Notes under the pieces: generated by a model
Told to the model about the DNA's origin: nothing
The model's database searches: none
What the model saw: the letters and a program-made list of their open reading frames with translations, nothing else
Translations under genes and position numbers: made by a program
Shown: positions 60,915-64,000 of the stretch, piece after piece
How positions within the stretch are numbered: the first letter of the stretch is position 1
Layout: each line of letters opens with the position of its first letter
From: Phylloscopus collybita
Taxonomy: Eukaryota > Chordata > Aves > Passeriformes > Phylloscopidae
NCBI GenBank assembly: GCA_027886175.1
Contig: JAJNNQ010000016.1
Location: 1,555,001 to 1,619,000 of the forward strand
DNA length: 64,000 nt
Reading direction: 5' to 3'

Positions 60915-61353
60915 TGCATTTCATAATGAAAATCTCCATACATAATCCATCCTTTTCCCCAAAAAAAAAAATCTGCAGAGCAGAGCAGTTTCCTGGCTGC
61001 AAAGGGAGCAGAGAAGGGCCAGGCAGGGCTGGCACATGGAGGGAGCTGCTCCTTTTCCCAGCCCAGCAACTCACCTCACAGGGGAGAAGGAGCATCACTG
61101 TGCAGCCCTGACCCAAAGCACAGCATCTCCCCCAAAAGTGGCTCTCCCTGCCGTTTTTGGAGTCACAGAAGCTGACATTTCCTCACATTTGACATGCTTG
61201 TTATTAGCATTAAGCCTTGCTTTTGGTCAACGTTTGTTTTCACTAGATGCTGTTTTATCCTGGGCTTTAAGATTTTTTTTTTTTAATTGTTGTTTTTTTC
61301 TCCAGGAAGATTTTCTGTGGGTTTTTTTTCTCGTGGCAAACCTGCAACACCAT
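60915..61353 (-). repeat. Inverted duplication, arm 2
   Basis: Reverse-complement partner of 56027-56617. It starts TGCATTTCATAATGA and ends CCTGCAACACCAT. It lacks the A/C tract of arm 1 at the matching place, where it carries a T run instead (61273-61284, i.e. A on the arm-1 strand). Confidence 0.95.
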
Positions 61354-61639
61354 GGGCTGGTGTGGTGGCTGTGCTGCCACAGACAGGAAATCAATATTGC
61401 CAGGTCCTCCACTGCCAGCCGTGCTCCTTGAAGGACTCATCCAGCAGCTGGGCAGGCTGGAGGCACTCAGGGTGTGCTGAGACACCAGAATCTGCAGCAA
61501 GGGAGGTGCTTTGCAATGAAAATCTGTGGGTTTATCTTATTTTCTTTGTGTTAGAAATCACGGGAATCTCAGTTTTGTGTTTGGACTCAGTGTTTGTTAA
61601 TTCATGAGCCTTGAGCTCTAACTAACAAGGTAGAAAATG
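61354..61639. other. Unique non-coding DNA
   Basis: Nothing recognised between arm 2 and the LTR-like segment. Confidence 0.55.
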
Positions 61640-62165
61640 GAGGTGTCTCTAACTCTTTCCAAGTCTTTTAAGCACTAATTACCCAATAACGAGATGACAC
61701 CTCTATTATTCATACTTTTGACCCAATAATGACCACCCAAGGTCTGCAATGTGAACCTTTTCACCCAATAGAGAAAAACCACCAGGAACCATGGAGAAGG
61801 ACTTAGACAAAGCCCCAAATCCTCCATCTTGCCCCATACATATTACTGGATACTAAAACTTTAAGTTTTTCACCCTGTGATATCACACAATTCCATTCTA
61901 AACTCCACACCCACAACCCCTATGCCATCACTCAATTTTGGGAGCCTGTTCCACGGCCTCAAGTCAAATGCAGCTCTTGCTTGGAGGTCAGTGCCTTTTA
62001 GCACAGAAAGCCTGAAATCCTCAGCTTCCAAGGCTCCAACTAAAATCCTGTGCAGCTGGGTGACCCAGGAGATGTGAGCTTTGCCAGGGCCCCTGCACAC
62101 CTCGGAGGGGACAACAGATCAGGAGCCCTTGGCCGTGGTGCACATCCCCACTGAGATGGTTCTGC
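61640..62165 (-). mobile_element. Probable endogenous-retrovirus LTR fragment
   Basis: Contains a series of phrases I associate with songbird LTRs on the opposite strand: AGCACTAATTACCCAATAAC, GACCCAATAATGACCACCCA, AATCCTCCATCTTGCCCCAT, TTTTTCACCCTGTGATATCA, CAGGAGCCCTTGGCC and CCCCACTGAGATGGTTCTG. Ends, target duplications and a polyadenylation signal were not resolved, so limits and strand are approximate. No coding remnant is present. Confidence 0.5.
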
Positions 62166-63514
62166 TGGTAGCCCTTGTAATTTGGTATTGTTATTTTTGC
62201 AACTCCTACCCACACAATCAAAAGTAGTTTCTTTTAATGCTGTAGAACATAATTATAGGCCTGACAGGCTCCGACAAGTTGGTTGAGACGTTTATTCTTG
62301 CAGCCAGCAGATGCTTAAATGATTTTGTATTGGAAAGTGCTGTCTGTGAAATGTTCTGTCTTAGTGGCTGTTACTAAACCCAGATTCATAATGAAGTCTA
62401 GCATCAAATATTTATGTGAAATTACTTTAATCCGTAAATAGTTTGAGCTCTGAAAGATAAAAAAACAGCTGAGAAAATTAGTGTGGGGTGAGGGAGGGTT
62501 TCAGAAGTTTGTGTTGCAAAACAGTGATGTGTTTCTTTTCTGGTCTCCTGAAGTTGTTACCCAGCTGGTGCTTTACAGAGAAAGAAGTCCACACTATCTA
62601 CTGCTGCATGAAAGATGTTCATGTTCTGAGGTGCTAACAGCACTGTAACCTGTCCCTCTTGGGTCACTGTTATTAAAATCCTCTCACAAGGATTGGAAAA
62701 GCAGAAGGCTTTATATGATATCCATGGACCAGTCATAAATAAAACACTTTGTCCCCAGTCAGATTGGTTCCCGTCAGGAAAAGCCAAAATTGTGTGCACT
62801 GACTTCCACCCCTCCCTCCTACCTCTGAGCTTAAGCTGGGCTTAAGCAAGCAAACCCTCCTTTGCCATGAGCCAACTTCAGTCCTTGCAAAGCCACAAGG
62901 AGGAGAGGGATGGCTTCAGCTCTCTGAGCTCTTCCTCAGAGGTTTTGACAGTGAGTGATTTCCTTTTAATGAGTTGAGTCATTATTTGGAAGCTTCATCC
63001 GCAGCGGGCTCGAGTCTGAAAGCGACTGCAGCCTGATCCTATGGAATTGCACATTCCCTAAATATTTCAATAGCAGCAGATCTGCCTGGGCCCACTTCTC
63101 CTAGCTTACACTCCCTGGTGGAGGGCACTACAGAGGCTCTGCTGAGCCCTGCCACCAGGGAGGCACAAATCTCAGCCACTGGCTCTGCTTACAACTCTGC
63201 TCTTCGTAAGGTTCCTAAAAGTAAATCCCTTCTTTGCCACTAATCTGACCTAGTTAGTGTAAACTGATGTATCTAGGGTGAAAGGGTCTGTCTTTCCTCT
63301 GGGGCTGCTGCAGTGGGACTCTCACATATTGCTTACTGGGTTTTGTACTCTCATCCGTGGCTGTGGAATTTGGATTCCATGCACTGAAGTGTTGGTATGG
63401 TCTGTGTAGCTGTTATATCTGAATATCTCAGAAATATTTAAAAATTGACAGTCTTGGTCAGGTCCTTTCCAGTTTGGAGAAATGAGTTGTTTTAGTCACA
63501 GGGTTTTGTTGTTA
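62166..63514. other. Unique non-coding DNA
   Basis: No gene recognised. A few CpG cluster near 63000-63030 (CGCAGCGGGCTCGAG), which is notable in this CpG-poor window but too short to interpret. Confidence 0.55.
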
Positions 63515-63624
63515 TTTGGGGGGGGTTGTTTGTTTGTTTTGTTTTGTTGTTTCTTTTTTGGGGTTTTTTGTGGTTTTTTTTTTTTGTTTTTTTTTTTTGT
63601 TTTTTTTTTTTTTTTTTTTTTTGG
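63515..63624. repeat. T/G-only tract
   Basis: About 110 bases of T runs with G, starting with a run of eight G and ending in more than 20 T. One C interrupts. Confidence 0.95.
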
Positions 63625-64000
63625 TGCTTGTGTGTGGGTAAAAATTTGTCAAGGGAAAGCTCAACAGAAGCAAAGCACTGGGTTTTGTTCTGAAACTAAT
63701 GACACTACAAACTGCTCTTGTAAGTGTGATCTTGATTTAGCTGCTCTGAAAGTTGTGACATCCTTAGCTGTGTCAGTGAAAATTGCATGTTTCAGGAAGG
63801 CTTAGACAAAGGAAAAAATAGTAGATCTACCTTGACCAAAAATAATCCCAGAAGAATGAGAAAAATCTCATTTTTCTGAACAGGAACCTTCAGGTCTGTG
63901 TCAGGCAGAGGATTTCAGCAGGAAGCTGAGTACTGCAGGGAAGTCCCTCTGTGATTTGTGCCTCCAACTGCATAAATCCCTAAGATAACCATGGCAGCAC
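63625..64000. other. Unique non-coding DNA to window end
   Basis: Nothing recognised. The short open frame running out of the T/G tract is incidental. Confidence 0.55.

Overview
The window looks like nuclear DNA of a bird, most likely a songbird (Passeriformes). The evidence is a CR1 LINE 3' end of the avian type (36141-36443), an avian ERVL-type solo LTR (22564-23018), several LTRs of a kind I recall from songbird genomes, sparse CpG, and many minisatellites. I did not search a repeat library, so family names rest on recognition of sequence only.

I found no protein-coding gene, rRNA, tRNA, CRISPR array or bacterial-style operon. No open reading frame has a recognisable domain. The long ones are explained by simple repeats (T/G or A/C tracts), by tandem repeats whose unit length is a multiple of three, or by LTRs. 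The window is therefore intergenic or lies within a large intron. Short exons without a recognisable product cannot be excluded.

Layout. 1-12.7 kb: mostly unique AT-rich DNA with a T/G-only tract, a perfect 16-bp hairpin (5696-5733), a 150-bp local duplication (6893/8457) and an old CR1 relic. 12.7-14.6 kb: a 14-unit minisatellite with a unit of about 136 bp. 18-23.4 kb: three solo LTRs and a 34-copy 18-bp array that is open in five of six frames. 23.6-34.4 kb: an A/C-only tract, a tandem duplication, a CpG-rich patch (28.9-29.2 kb), a 2.5-kb-spaced direct duplication, a long AT satellite and an LTR with a terminal hairpin. 36-40.3 kb: CR1 and a nested duplication/VNTR. 42-46 kb: long A/C and T/G tracts around a CpG-rich patch with two MEF2-type motifs. 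47-50.3 kb: two LTRs, each a sister of an LTR near 18-23 kb. 52-56 kb: a foldback structure, a 35-bp minisatellite, an A/C tract and a long poly(T). 56-61.4 kb: a large inverted duplication. 61.6-64 kb: an LTR-like segment and a T/G tract.

The strongest signals are structural: repeated local copying (direct, inverted and foldback) and strand-pure keto/amino tracts. Nothing here supports a new protein system.
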